NCBI GenBank assembly: GCA_019115765.1
Contig: DXCZ01000107.1
Coordinates: 1-34,993 of the forward strand
DNA from: Candidatus Mediterraneibacter stercoripullorum
GTDB taxonomy: Bacteria; Bacillota; Clostridia; Lachnospirales; Lachnospiraceae
Reading direction: 5' to 3'
Length of the DNA: 34,993 bases
Of the stretch, positions 1 through 7,903 are shown one piece after another. Every line of letters starts with the position of its first letter. The first letter of the stretch is position 1. The notes below the pieces were generated by a model. It was not told where the DNA came from. It did no database searches and worked only from the letters and a program-made list of their open reading frames with translations. The position numbers and the translations under genes are program-made.

Positions 1-160
1 TTCTTATATTTCTGTAATATGTCAGGCCTCCGACTTGCAGTGGAAGACAGAAAAGCAGATGCGGTTGCCCACCTAGCTGTGGCTAGGAGTCAAAATACAG
101 GACCGGCATTTTGGGTAACTACTAAAGATAAGGGCGGTCGTCTTGCACGGCCGCTTTTCT
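1..160 (+). ncRNA. Structured RNA, 3' part; candidate 6S RNA
   Basis: No convincing protein gene lies in the first 236 bases, but the stretch is full of complementary segments. GTTGCCCA (about 64-71) can pair with TGGGTAAC (about 112-119) with one G-U. CCTAGC and GCTAGG form a short hairpin inside that. The segment ends in a GC-rich hairpin with a T-run. A long imperfect rod closed by stems and ending in a terminator is what 6S RNA of Firmicutes looks like, and the motif wording resembles clostridial 6S as I remember it. The 5' end is outside the window. The identity is a judgement from memory; a covariance-model scan would settle it. Confidence 0.42.
131..159 (+). terminator. Intrinsic terminator of the structured RNA
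   Basis: GCGGTCG (134-140) pairs with CGGCCGC (148-154), seven pairs with one T-G, over a 7-base loop. TTTTCT follows. It separates the RNA from the yihY-like gene downstream. Confidence 0.7.
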
Positions 161-248
161 ATTCAGCAAGAAAGTCAATCAGGATTGCCATTAAAGGATA
201 AAAGAAAGTTCTTGAAACAGGATCTCTGGCGCGGGAGTGTTATGGAAA

Positions 249-1103
249 ATGGAAAACAGGAATCAACTGAAAAAGAAAGTATTTAAGGTCATAAAGACGG
301 TCAGTTCTCATCATACCGGTGCATATGCGGCTCAGGCGGCGTATTTTTTTGTGCTGTCTCTGATCCCTATTTTTTGGCTGCTTCTCACCATGGTCCAGTT
401 TACTTCGATAACGATGGTGGATGTGCTTCAGGCGGTGCTGCAGGTTTTCCCCGAATCTGTGGCACCTTTGATCCGCAGTATTCTGGTTCAGGTATATACT
501 CAGTCGGGAGGTATGATTCCGCTGACTGTTATCATAGCACTGTGGTCTGCGGGCAAGGGGGTTCTGTCTGTGACATCGGGGCTGAACTGTATCTATGCAA
601 ATACCGAGACGAGAAACTATCTGTATCTGAGACTCAGGGCTTCTCTTTATACGGTAGTATTCCTTCTGGCAATCATGCTCTCGCTGGTCCTGTCGGTCTT
701 CGGAAACAGTATCAGTGCACTGCTGTATGAACATCTGCCGTTTTTGAGCAAGGTGGTAGATTTTATTATCCGGATCCGCACATTGGTAACATTGATTGTA
801 TTGACAGTATTCTGGGATTTGGTCTATAAGTTCCTTCCGAACCGGGGCAACAGGGCTAAGACAACGCTGAGGAGACAGCTTCCAGGGGCGCTGTTTACGG
901 CCTGTGGATGGCTGTTGATCTCCTTTGTATTCTCGATATATTTGGATATCTTTACCGGATTTTCCAGTATGTATGGAAGTATGACTACCATCATCCTGGT
1001 CATGCTTTGGCTCTATGGGTGTATGTATATTATCCTTCTGGGTGGAGAACTCAACGCTCTTCTGGAAGGATTTGCAGATGATGAAATATCAGAGAGGAGA
1101 TGA
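249..1103 (+). CDS. YihY/BrkB-family inner membrane protein
   Basis: This 284-residue protein belongs to the YihY/virulence factor BrkB family, a multi-pass membrane family of uncertain biochemical role, once misannotated as ribonuclease BN. The N-terminal signature AYAAQAAYFFVLSLIPIFW leads into the first membrane segment. It is followed by several long hydrophobic stretches, among them TVVFLLAIMLSLVLSVFG, TLIVLTVFWDLVY and a C-terminal IILVMLWLYGCMYIILLGGELN, the typical family end. Length is normal for the family. I prefer ATG at 249 because GGGAG at 233-237 lies about 11 bases upstream; a GTG at 237 is in frame but lacks a ribosome site. The last 15 bases overlap the end of the convergent AraC-type gene. 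No terminator is visible between the two. Confidence 0.88.
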   Translation: MENRNQLKKKVFKVIKTVSSHHTGAYAAQAAYFFVLSLIPIFWLLLTMVQFTSITMVDVLQAVLQVFPESVAPLIRSILVQVYTQSGGMIPLTVIIALWSAGKGVLSVTSGLNCIYANTETRNYLYLRLRASLYTVVFLLAIMLSLVLSVFGNSISALLYEHLPFLSKVVDFIIRIRTLVTLIVLTVFWDLVYKFLPNRGNRAKTTLRRQLPGALFTACGWLLISFVFSIYLDIFTGFSSMYGSMTTIILVMLWLYGCMYIILLGGELNALLEGFADDEISERR

Positions 1104-1955
1104 CTCCTGCCTGTTCAGTACAGAACTGCGGTACTGGCCGGGGGTCATTCCCTCATTCTTTTTAAAGCAGGTGCAGAATGTACTTTCGCTTGTAAATCCC
1201 GTGCGGACAGAGATATCCTTCACAGGAATGTCAGGAGACCTGAGCAGAAACTTTGCCGCGTTGATCCTTGTGTTGATCAGATACTGGTGCGGGGTGAAGC
1301 CGGTTTCTGAGGCAAAGAGTCTGAGAAAGTAATAAGGACTCAGACCTGCTTTTGAAGCCAGCATTTCCAGAGAGATATTTTCATGAAAGTGGCGGCTGAT
1401 ATAGGAGGCCGTTTTCCAGATCAGAGCGCTGTTCAGTCCAGTGCTCTCTTTTTTTTCATCGGAGCCCAGAAAAGCATCCAGTATGGTTGTAATATCTCTG
1501 GAAACTTCCGGCTCCGGTATAAATGCAGATGTGCGGAAGAACTGCAGGATTTTCTCCAGAGAGAGAAGGGCGGAAGGATCAGAGAGGGAAAAGATCTGGC
1601 CTTTCCGGGCAGAGATTTCCTGAAAATAAGTTTTGGCCAATGGTCCGTCAAAATGAAGCCAGAGTGCTTTCCAGCCGTCTCCGCTTCTGTAACTGTGGGG
1701 CTGGTAGCAGTCAAGAAATACAAATTCGCCTGCATTTCCCCTACCGGAGAAGGCGCCGTTTTCTATTTCGCAGCGGCCTTCTTCTATATACATGAGCAGG
1801 TAGCTGTCAAACTGGTTTCTGCTGACAGCATACCCGGGGCTGTAACTGTAGCAGCCCGCCGAGAGGGGACAGAAATAGAGGGAGCGGGCAAGTCTGCCTG
1901 GGCTGTAGATATAATATTCCGAGCCGGAAGCAATCAGGGGTTCCTGGATATACAT
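1089..1955 (-). CDS. AraC-family transcriptional regulator
   Basis: The 288-residue protein has the two-part AraC layout. The N-terminal half (about 10-150) looks like a cupin-type ligand-binding domain, with FLDCYQPHSYRSGDGWKALW in the usual place. The C-terminal 100 residues hold two helix-turn-helix motifs: SLEMLASKAGLSPYYFLRLF and then DISVRTGFTSESTFCTCFKK followed by GMTPGQYR, the AraC signature. The start at 1955 has AGGAG seven bases upstream. The gene is divergent from the DUF5107/TPR gene across about 275 bases, so the likely target is that neighbour, with autoregulation possible (inference). The ligand is unknown; a sugar or glycoside is the usual type for this architecture. Confidence 0.92.
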   Translation of the reverse strand: MYIQEPLIASGSEYYIYSPGRLARSLYFCPLSAGCYSYSPGYAVSRNQFDSYLLMYIEEGRCEIENGAFSGRGNAGEFVFLDCYQPHSYRSGDGWKALWLHFDGPLAKTYFQEISARKGQIFSLSDPSALLSLEKILQFFRTSAFIPEPEVSRDITTILDAFLGSDEKKESTGLNSALIWKTASYISRHFHENISLEMLASKAGLSPYYFLRLFASETGFTPHQYLINTRINAAKFLLRSPDIPVKDISVRTGFTSESTFCTCFKKNEGMTPGQYRSSVLNRQESSPL

Positions 1956-2064
1956 GGCGTTCTCCTTTCAAAACAGCCTGCATAAAAAACGGCGGAACCG
2001 TAATCGGCATGGAAATGCAGCTTTGTGAATGGTGCGGGCTGAGTTGTTACAAAGTTCTTCCTGT

Positions 2065-2093
2065 ATTGTAGAAAATCCGGCGGGAAAATACAA
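2065..2093 (-). promoter_or_regulatory. Promoter of the AraC-type gene
   Basis: Reading leftward, TTGTAT (2093-2088) and TACAAT (2070-2065) are separated by 17 bases. The leader to the start codon is about 110 bases. Confidence 0.5.
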
Positions 2094-2145
2094 GACGGGA
2101 GAGCAATTTTTCAAAATAACCGGGCAATTATAAGTAATGATTCCC

Positions 2146-2174
2146 GCTGTGGCATAGGGTACAATGATTATAAT
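2146..2174 (+). promoter_or_regulatory. Possible activator-dependent promoter of the DUF5107 gene
   Basis: A perfect TATAAT lies at 2169-2174, but the position 17 bases upstream (GCTGTG) does not resemble a -35 box. A good -10 without a -35 is what one expects of a promoter that needs an activator such as the divergent AraC protein. This is inference. Confidence 0.35.
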
Positions 2175-2233
2175 CACCAAAGCTGCAGAATCTATCTTGA
2201 GATAGCGGAAGAAGCAGCGGAAAAGAGGAAATG

Positions 2234-4192
2234 ATGAAACCAGAATTATATTTTGAAGACAGAGATATGGAAATGGCAGGATTGGGAGAGCGGGCCTCTG
2301 TGCCGGATCTGGTGGGTGGACTGATCCTTCAGAACAATCTGGAGTTCCATCTGGATGAGGACGATGAGATCTATGAAGGGTATGGAAGATGCTTCAACTC
2401 CTACCCGTATCGTCAGTATTCCTGCTATACGAGGGAACTGAAGCGGGGGAGCGTTCGGACGGCTGTTCTGGAAAATGATTATCTAAAGGCTGTATTCCTC
2501 ATGGAATACGGGGGCAGGCTCTGGGAACTTCTGGATAAGGAAAGTGGAAGAAATCTGCTCTATACCAATGATGTGCTGCAGTTCAGCAATCTTGCTGTCT
2601 GCAATGCCTGGTTCAGCGGGGGCGTGGAGTGGAATATCGGTGTGATCGGACATTCCCCGTTTACTACGGAGCCTTTGTTTACAGCTGTGACAGAAGTAGA
2701 AGGGACTCCGGTTCTGAGGATGTATGAGTATGAGAGAATCAGAGGTGTGACATACCAGATGGATTTCTGGCTGGGAGAAGAGGACCGCTTCCTGAACGCG
2801 AGGATGAGGATCAAAAATGATACACAGGAAGTCGTGCCTATGTACTGGTGGAGCAATATGGCGGTTCCGGAGTATGACGGCGGCAGGATCGTTGTTCCCG
2901 CCTCGAAGGCTTTTACCTTCCGGGACGGCGGGGTGTATAAAGATGATATTCCCATGGTAAACGGCGTGGATATCACCCGCTATCAGAATATCCCGGTGTC
3001 TGTGGACTATTTCTTTGATATTCCGGCGGAACAGCCGAAATACATCGCCAATGTGGACAGCAGCGGATTTGGTCTCCTTCAGATGTCCACAGCACGGCTC
3101 CGTTCCAGAAAGCTGTTTTCATGGGGGAAGAAGCCGGGAGGAAACCGCTGGCAGAAGTTCCTGACAAAAGACGGGGGAAATTATGTGGAGATCCAGGCCG
3201 GACTGGGCAAGACCCAGTACGGATGTATTCCCATGGCGCCTCATACGGCATGGGAATGGCTGGAAAGATATGGAGCAGTCCAGCTGACAGAGGAAGAAAA
3301 CAGCGAAGAATTCGAAGGGCTCAGAGACCGGATCACACAGAAGATCACGTATATGCCCCAATTCCTGGAGATGGAGGATGTGCTTGAGAGGACAAAAGAG
3401 CAGGCGAGGAAACAGGCAGATCGGATCGTACAGAGCGGAAGCGGGTATGGAGAACTGGAAAATCTGGCAAGGAGAAGTGCCGGGGAAAGACCTGTGGAAT
3501 CTCATCTGGATTTCGCATGGAACGGGGAGGAGAACGAGATAAAGATATGGAAGGAATTCCTTGAGACGGGCAGACTGGAAGATCCTGAACCGGCACAGAG
3601 ACCGGCGGCATTTGTGACGGGAGAGTATTTCTTCGAGCGGCTGAAAGGCTATGTGGAAGAGTCGGAGGAGCATGCCGGATGGCATGCACATTATCAGCTG
3701 GGAATTCTTTATTTTCAGAAGAAGGACTATGAGCGGGCAGAGCTGGAGTTTCAGGCTTCGCTTGCAGAGGAGAAAACTGCCTGGGCATATCATGGGCTGG
3801 CCTCCTTGTATACGGTGACGGGAGAGAAGGAGAAAGCAAGCGAAGCGGTCAGCCGGGGTATCTGTCTGCAGCCGAAGGATCTATCTTACGTAAAAGAAGG
3901 ATTCCGTCTGCTGATTATGAACGGCGGCTTTGAGCGTGCGCTTGAGATCTGGCCGCAGCTGGATGAATCCATCCGGAGAGAGGGCAGGATGAAGTTCTAT
4001 TATATACAGGCGCTTGCAGAGAACGGGAAAAATGAGAAAGCCTACCGGATCCTGACGGAAAACGGAGGCCTCAGGGTGGACGATATCAGAGAAGGGGAGA
4101 TATCTCTTTCGGATATGTGGAAAACACTCCGGAACAGACTTGGTTATGAGGATGAATCGGTTCCGGAACAGTTCGACTTCACGGCAATCTGA
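2234..4192 (+). CDS. DUF5107 domain and TPR repeat protein
   Basis: This 652-residue protein is soluble, with no signal peptide. Residues about 40-350 match the DUF5107 family as I know it: a beta-rich region of the galactose-mutarotase-like fold, with the run GGRLWELLDKESGRNLLY and the tryptophan-rich YWWSNMAVPEYDGG. Residues about 470-600 contain tetratricopeptide repeats (HYQLGILYFQKKDYERAELEF; AYHGLASLYTVTGEKEKASEA). Such proteins sit in carbohydrate-use loci of gut bacteria and probably bind or process a glycan or sugar, but no reaction is established. ATG at 2231 and 2234 are both possible; GAGG at 2225-2228 gives better spacing to 2234. The divergent AraC regulator is its likely controller. 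No sugar transporter or glycosidase is adjacent, so the pair appears to stand alone here. Confidence 0.8.
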   Translation: MKPELYFEDRDMEMAGLGERASVPDLVGGLILQNNLEFHLDEDDEIYEGYGRCFNSYPYRQYSCYTRELKRGSVRTAVLENDYLKAVFLMEYGGRLWELLDKESGRNLLYTNDVLQFSNLAVCNAWFSGGVEWNIGVIGHSPFTTEPLFTAVTEVEGTPVLRMYEYERIRGVTYQMDFWLGEEDRFLNARMRIKNDTQEVVPMYWWSNMAVPEYDGGRIVVPASKAFTFRDGGVYKDDIPMVNGVDITRYQNIPVSVDYFFDIPAEQPKYIANVDSSGFGLLQMSTARLRSRKLFSWGKKPGGNRWQKFLTKDGGNYVEIQAGLGKTQYGCIPMAPHTAWEWLERYGAVQLTEEENSEEFEGLRDRITQKITYMPQFLEMEDVLERTKEQARKQADRIVQSGSGYGELENLARRSAGERPVESHLDFAWNGEENEIKIWKEFLETGRLEDPEPAQRPAAFVTGEYFFERLKGYVEESEEHAGWHAHYQLGILYFQKKDYERAELEFQASLAEEKTAWAYHGLASLYTVTGEKEKASEAVSRGICLQPKDLSYVKEGFRLLIMNGGFERALEIWPQLDESIRREGRMKFYYIQALAENGKNEKAYRILTENGGLRVDDIREGEISLSDMWKTLRNRLGYEDESVPEQFDFTAI

Positions 4193-4249
4193 GAACGAGC
4201 AGACGGTAACAGTATCAGCTTGTATAAGATACGGCTTTTAGTATATAGC

Positions 4250-4278
4250 TTGCCTCTGTCCGGACACCCTGATATAAT
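4250..4278 (+). promoter_or_regulatory. Promoter of degV
   Basis: TTGCCT (4250-4255) and TATAAT (4273-4278) have a 17-base spacer, giving a leader of roughly 28 bases before the ATG at 4313. Confidence 0.8.
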
Positions 4279-4312
4279 GAATACTGTTGATAAAGGCGAG
4301 GAGGAAAGAGCA

Positions 4313-5182
4313 ATGTCTGATTATGTAATTACTACGGATTCCAATTCTGATGTGAGGCCTGAATTTATAAAAGAGCATCAACTTACGATTATTCCACAGT
4401 ATTATGCATTTGGGGATACAGTGTATGGAGATGAACTGAATATGGAGCCGCACGAGTTTTATGAGACTATGAGAAAGGGAGAACTGCCCAAGTCAATGGC
4501 AAACAATCCTGCGGTGATTCGGGAACGGTTTGAGAAGATATTAAAAGAAGGAAAAGATATTCTGCATATCGCCTTTTCCAGTGCTTTGAGCGGCAGCTGC
4601 AATAATGTGATGATGACAGCCAATGAGTTGCTGGAAGAGTATCCGGACCGGAATATTATGGTCTTTGATTCCCTTAATGCATCGCTGGGAGAAGGCGTAT
4701 CAGTCTACCGCGCAGTTGAACTCTGGAAAGCGGGGAAAACAATGCAGGAAGTATATGACATCCTGATGGAAGAGCGAGATCATGTGAATGTGTCATTTAC
4801 TGTGAATGATCTGAATCACCTGCAGAGAGGCGGACGAGTTTCCAAAACAACGGCTGTGGTAGGAAGTCTGGTCAACATTAAACCGATCCTTACAGTGACC
4901 AGAGAAGGAAAGCTGGAGTCCGATGGAACAGTCCGGGGAAGAAAGAAGTCGCTGAAGACTCTGGTGACAAGGATGGAGAACTCTCTGGATCTGGAGCATT
5001 ATGGGAAAGACAGGATGGTGTCGGTCCTTCACGGCGACTGTCTGGAAGACGCACAGCATGTGGCGGATATGGTGAGAGAGCTTGGCTTTACAAATATCGT
5101 GATCAATGATGTTAGCCCGAGTATCGGAACCCATGCGGGACCGGGAGTTGTAGGTCTGATCTCTTATGGGAAAGAAAGATAG
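4313..5182 (+). CDS. DegV family protein (FakB-like fatty-acid binding)
   Basis: The 289-residue protein is a typical DegV-domain protein. These bind a fatty acid, and some (FakB) present it to a FakA kinase for phospholipid synthesis. Visible family hallmarks are the N-terminal YVITTDSNSDV, the FSSALSGSCNN segment, LQRGGRVSKTTAVVGSLVNIKPIL and the C-terminal SPSIGTHAGPGVVGL. The ATG at 4313 is chosen because a perfect AGGAGG (4299-4304) lies eight bases upstream and the promoter ends at 4278. An in-frame ATG at 4220 would lie upstream of the promoter. No fakA kinase gene is nearby, so the FakB role is inferred from the family only. It is a single-gene unit closed by a strong terminator. Confidence 0.93.
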   Translation: MSDYVITTDSNSDVRPEFIKEHQLTIIPQYYAFGDTVYGDELNMEPHEFYETMRKGELPKSMANNPAVIRERFEKILKEGKDILHIAFSSALSGSCNNVMMTANELLEEYPDRNIMVFDSLNASLGEGVSVYRAVELWKAGKTMQEVYDILMEERDHVNVSFTVNDLNHLQRGGRVSKTTAVVGSLVNIKPILTVTREGKLESDGTVRGRKKSLKTLVTRMENSLDLEHYGKDRMVSVLHGDCLEDAQHVADMVRELGFTNIVINDVSPSIGTHAGPGVVGLISYGKER

Positions 5183-5203
5183 AGCAGAATGACTGAGTTA
5201 TAA

Positions 5204-5248
5204 AGAAGAAGCAGGTATTTTCCGGATTGCCGGATACCTGCTTCTTCT
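5204..5248. terminator. Bidirectional terminator between degV and dapA
   Basis: A perfect 15-base inverted repeat (5204-5218 with 5234-5248) around a CCGG...CCGG core. The right arm is T-rich (CTTCTTCT) and the left arm reads T-rich on the other strand. It lies between two convergent genes and can serve both. Confidence 0.75.
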
Positions 5249-5288
5249 GTCAGGCTGCAGCCTGATCCCTTATTTTTATAACGTCGGC

Positions 5289-6173
5289 TTACAGCAGACC
5301 GAAGTCTGTCATTGCCTTTCTCAGCACTTCTCTGTGTGCGTCCTCGATCTCTGTCATCGGCATTCTCAGCGGTCCCACTTCTTTGCCCATCATGTTGAGA
5401 GCGGCCTTTACCGGGATCGGATTGACCTCACAGAACAGAGCGTTGCACATGGGGATCGCATCCAGCTGCATCTTACAGCTTCCGGCAGTGTCGCCTTCCA
5501 GATACTTGTAAACCATATCATGGACATATTTCGGAGCCACATTGGAGAGTACAGAGATGACACCGATTCCACCCAGTGACAGGAGCGGTACTACCTGGTC
5601 ATCATTGCCGGAGTACAGATCAATATTGCCGTCGCAGAGATGCATGATCTCAGCGACTGTTCCGATATTTCCGGAAGCTTCTTTGACACCGACGATGTTG
5701 TCGACATCTTTTACCATGCGTGCCAGCGTTGCGGGCTGGATGCTGCATCCGGTGCGGCTCGGTACATTGTAGAGAATGGCCGGAAGCTTCACTTCATTAC
5801 AGATTGCTGTATAGTGAGCGATCAGCCCGTTCTGTGTTGCTTTATTATAGTAAGGTGTTACGAGAAGAAGTCCGTCAGCTCCATCGGCCTCTGCCTGCTT
5901 CGAAAGCTCGATCGCTGTTGCGGTGCAGTTGGATCCGGTGCCGGCGATGACAGGGATGCGGTGATTGACTCTTTCCACGGTGAAACGGATCGCTTCACTG
6001 TGTTCTGCCTCTGTCATGGTAGCGGATTCGCCAGTGGTGCCGCAGATGATAATGGCGTCTGTGCCGCCTGCGATCTGTTCTTCCAGCATCTCATCCAGCT
6101 TGTCGTAATTAATCTCCAGATTTTCCTTCATTGGTGTGACAATGGCTACACCTGCGCCTTTGAAAATTGCCAT
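5289..6173 (-). CDS. dapA: 4-hydroxy-tetrahydrodipicolinate synthase
   Basis: DapA condenses pyruvate with aspartate semialdehyde, the first step committed to diaminopimelate and lysine; the enzyme is cytosolic. The 294-residue length is normal. Visible family features are the start MAIFKGAGVAIVTPM, the GTTGES substrate loop, LLVTPYYNKATQNGL, the tyrosine segment ILYNVPSRTGCS and the Schiff-base lysine in IVGVKEASG. The start at 6173 has AAGGAGGAAG immediately upstream. A longer frame to 6269 would run into the riboswitch and has no ribosome site. It stands alone, transcribed leftward from a consensus promoter through a lysine riboswitch and a terminator, so lysine should shut it off. Confidence 0.97.
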   Translation of the reverse strand: MAIFKGAGVAIVTPMKENLEINYDKLDEMLEEQIAGGTDAIIICGTTGESATMTEAEHSEAIRFTVERVNHRIPVIAGTGSNCTATAIELSKQAEADGADGLLLVTPYYNKATQNGLIAHYTAICNEVKLPAILYNVPSRTGCSIQPATLARMVKDVDNIVGVKEASGNIGTVAEIMHLCDGNIDLYSGNDDQVVPLLSLGGIGVISVLSNVAPKYVHDMVYKYLEGDTAGSCKMQLDAIPMCNALFCEVNPIPVKAALNMMGKEVGPLRMPMTEIEDAHREVLRKAMTDFGLL

Positions 6174-6203
6174 TCTTTCTTCCTCCTTGAAAATGGTGAA
6201 TAA

Positions 6204-6230
6204 TAAAAGAAACGGCAAGATGCGCCGTTC
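6204..6230 (-). terminator. Terminator of the dapA riboswitch
   Basis: Reading leftward, AACGGC and GCCGTT (6229-6224 and 6216-6211) enclose a 7-base loop and are followed by TCTTTTATT. It sits between the aptamer and the dapA ribosome site, where the OFF-state terminator belongs. The stem is short, so the switch could also work partly on translation. Confidence 0.6.
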
Positions 6231-6252
6231 CAAAATATACTTTTCCGTATAG

Positions 6253-6420
6253 ATCAGATAGCTCTCCATCCTGCGATGACAGTCATGCCGCTCTTAACGT
6301 CATGCCCAAGGGTAAAGGCTCAGGCCTCTTTATCCTTTCGGCATCTTCCCCTTTCTGATGATTTCTTCTGTCCCTGATACATCCGTCATCCTACTCATGA
6401 AAAATGCGACCTCTATCTAC
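6253..6420 (-). promoter_or_regulatory. Lysine riboswitch (L-box) upstream of dapA
   Basis: The leftward strand carries the L-box landmarks in order: AGATAGAGGT at the 5' edge, AGTAGGATGACGGATG, AAAGGGGAAGATGCCGAAAGG, a hairpin with TGAGCC, CTTGGGCATGACGTTAAG, GGCATGACTGTCATC and the closing GGAGAGCTATCT. AGATAG and CTATCT form the P1 helix. The layout agrees with the known lysC leader of Bacillus subtilis as I recall it. Lysine binding should favour the terminator at 6204-6230 and reduce dapA expression. Confidence 0.93.
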
Positions 6421-6438
6421 GTTTCTGTATTTATTGAA

Positions 6439-6467
6439 ATCATAACACCGCCGTATGGGGATGTCAA
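6439..6467 (-). promoter_or_regulatory. Promoter of the dapA riboswitch transcript
   Basis: Reading leftward, TTGACA (6467-6462) and TATGAT (6444-6439) have a 17-base spacer. The transcript would begin roughly a dozen bases before the aptamer. Confidence 0.88.
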
Positions 6468-6504
6468 CCGATTTGAAGTCCATTTTTGTAAAACTCTGAA
6501 CTCT

Positions 6505-6528
6505 TTGACATTTCCTTTATATTATGAT
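6505..6528 (+). promoter_or_regulatory. Weak candidate promoter of the molybdenum hydroxylase operon
   Basis: TTGACA (6505-6510) and TATGAT (6523-6528) are both good boxes, but the spacer is only 12 bases. A second candidate, TTGCAC (6569-6574) and TAAATA (6591-6596) with 16 bases between, overlaps the hairpin just downstream. The sequence alone does not decide which is used. Confidence 0.3.
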
Positions 6529-6544
6529 AAGCTGAAAGTGCTTC

Positions 6545-6581
6545 AAAGTGTAAATGACAGAACTTCATTTGCACTTTTTTT
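6545..6581 (+). terminator. Hairpin with T-run in the molybdenum hydroxylase leader
   Basis: AAAGTGTAAATG (6545-6556) pairs with CATTTGCACTTT (6566-6577), 12 pairs with one G-U, and seven T follow. It has the form of an intrinsic terminator reading rightward, but no gene lies upstream on this strand because dapA is transcribed leftward. It may be an attenuator for the following operon or a palindromic operator overlapping a -35 box. Confidence 0.55.
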
Positions 6582-6634
6582 ACGGAATTTTAAATACAAC
6601 GATATTTATGTTTATCCAAGAAAGGAGAGCCGCT

Positions 6635-7438
6635 GTGATTACTATCAGTAATTATGTGAAAGCCAGTACGCTTCAGGAAGCGTATGAGCTGAATCAGGCG
6701 CGCAGCAGCCGCATCATGGGCGGAATGATGTGGATGCGCCTGGGGAATGCCAGAGTTAAAACACTGATCGATCTGTCCGGATTGGGGCTGGATCGGATCG
6801 AGGAGACAGATCATGTGATCCGCATCGGAGCTATGTGTACGCTTCGTCAGCTGGAGCAGCATGAAGGATTAAAAGAACTGTTTGGGAATGGGATCGCGGA
6901 GTCCGTCAGCCATATTGTCGGCGTGCAGTTCCGCAATCAGGCTACTGTAGGCGGGAGCATTTACGGACGTTTCGGATTTTCTGATGTGCTCACGGCGCTG
7001 CTTGCCCTGGATACGTTTGTTGAGCTCTACGATGGAGGGATCGTCCGTCTCTCAGAATTCGTGAACCGGAAGCCGGACAAGGACATTCTGATGACAGTGA
7101 TCATCCGGAAGGGGAAGAGAAGCTTCAGATATGAATCTGTCAGACAGACAAAGACAGATTTCCCTGTTCTTGCATGCGCTGTAGTAACAGGGATCGTACA
7201 TGGAAAAGAGACATGGTATTTCTCCATCGGAGCACGTCCGATGAAGGCTGCTCTTTTGGAGAAGAAATGGGAGATACCGGATGATGCTTCGGAGGAAATG
7301 ATCAGAGACTATGCCAGACAGGTGGCATCTGAATTTACATATGGAACAAATATGCGGGGCAGTGCAGAGTACAGACAGCATCTGGCGGAGGTTCTGGTCT
7401 GTCGGGCGATGCGTTCGATCTTAGCGGAGGGGAGATAG
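6635..7438 (+). CDS. Xanthine dehydrogenase family, FAD-binding subunit
   Basis: The 267-residue protein is the flavin subunit of a three-subunit molybdenum hydroxylase (CoxM/XdhB type), passing electrons from the iron-sulfur subunit to an acceptor. The N-terminal GGMMWMRLGNARVKTLIDLS corresponds to the FAD-binding region. FRNQATVGGSIYGRFGFSDVLTALLALD (given here as a region near residues 90-117) is the second family signature. The C-terminal half resembles the CO dehydrogenase flavoprotein C-terminal domain. The start is GTG at 6635 because AAGGAG (6622-6627) lies upstream at good spacing; earlier in-frame ATG codons have none. The stop TAG at 7436-7438 directly abuts the next ATG, so the three subunits form one operon. 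Confidence 0.9.
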   Translation: MITISNYVKASTLQEAYELNQARSSRIMGGMMWMRLGNARVKTLIDLSGLGLDRIEETDHVIRIGAMCTLRQLEQHEGLKELFGNGIAESVSHIVGVQFRNQATVGGSIYGRFGFSDVLTALLALDTFVELYDGGIVRLSEFVNRKPDKDILMTVIIRKGKRSFRYESVRQTKTDFPVLACAVVTGIVHGKETWYFSIGARPMKAALLEKKWEIPDDASEEMIRDYARQVASEFTYGTNMRGSAEYRQHLAEVLVCRAMRSILAEGR

Positions 7439-7903
7439 ATGGAAGTACGTTTTGTGTTGAATAAAAAGCAGGTCACCGCTGATGTGGGACCAGACAAGAT
7501 CCTTCTGGATCTGCTCAGAGATCTGGGGTGCAAGAGTGTGAAATGCGGGTGCGAGACTACGAACTGCGGCCTCTGTACAGTATGGATCGATGGGAAATCA
7601 CGGCTTTCCTGTTCTGTGCTGGCAGCAGGCATCGGAGGACATGAGATCACAACACTGGAAGGTGTGGAAGAGGAGGCAAGAGAATTTGGGAAGTTCCTTG
7701 CTGATGAGGGCGCCGAGCAGTGCGGCTTCTGTTCTCCCGGCTTTATCATGAATGTTCTTGCTATGTTCCGGGAACTGGAGGATCCGGATATAGATGAGAT
7801 CAAAGAATATCTGGCAGGTAATCTGTGCCGCTGTACCGGATATATGGGTCAGCTCCGCGCTATCCAGAAGTATATGGCGGCGAAGAAGGAGGTGCAGGAA
7901 TGA
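7439..7903 (+). CDS. Xanthine dehydrogenase family, [2Fe-2S] subunit
   Basis: This 154-residue protein carries two [2Fe-2S] clusters in the arrangement of CoxS/XdhC-type subunits. The plant-type ferredoxin cluster is seen as CGCETTNCGLC with the distant cysteine in LSCSVLAA. The helical cluster is EQCGFCSPGF and later NLCRCTGY. All eight expected cysteines are present, so it should be functional. It carries electrons from the molybdenum centre to FAD. It begins right after the flavin subunit stop and overlaps the next gene by four bases (ATGA), which implies coupled translation and equal amounts. Confidence 0.95.
   Translation: MEVRFVLNKKQVTADVGPDKILLDLLRDLGCKSVKCGCETTNCGLCTVWIDGKSRLSCSVLAAGIGGHEITTLEGVEEEAREFGKFLADEGAEQCGFCSPGFIMNVLAMFRELEDPDIDEIKEYLAGNLCRCTGYMGQLRAIQKYMAAKKEVQE

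Noticed and set aside
19..201. A 60-codon frame at the left edge
   Set aside because: It runs through the terminator hairpin and structured RNA, and has no ribosome site.
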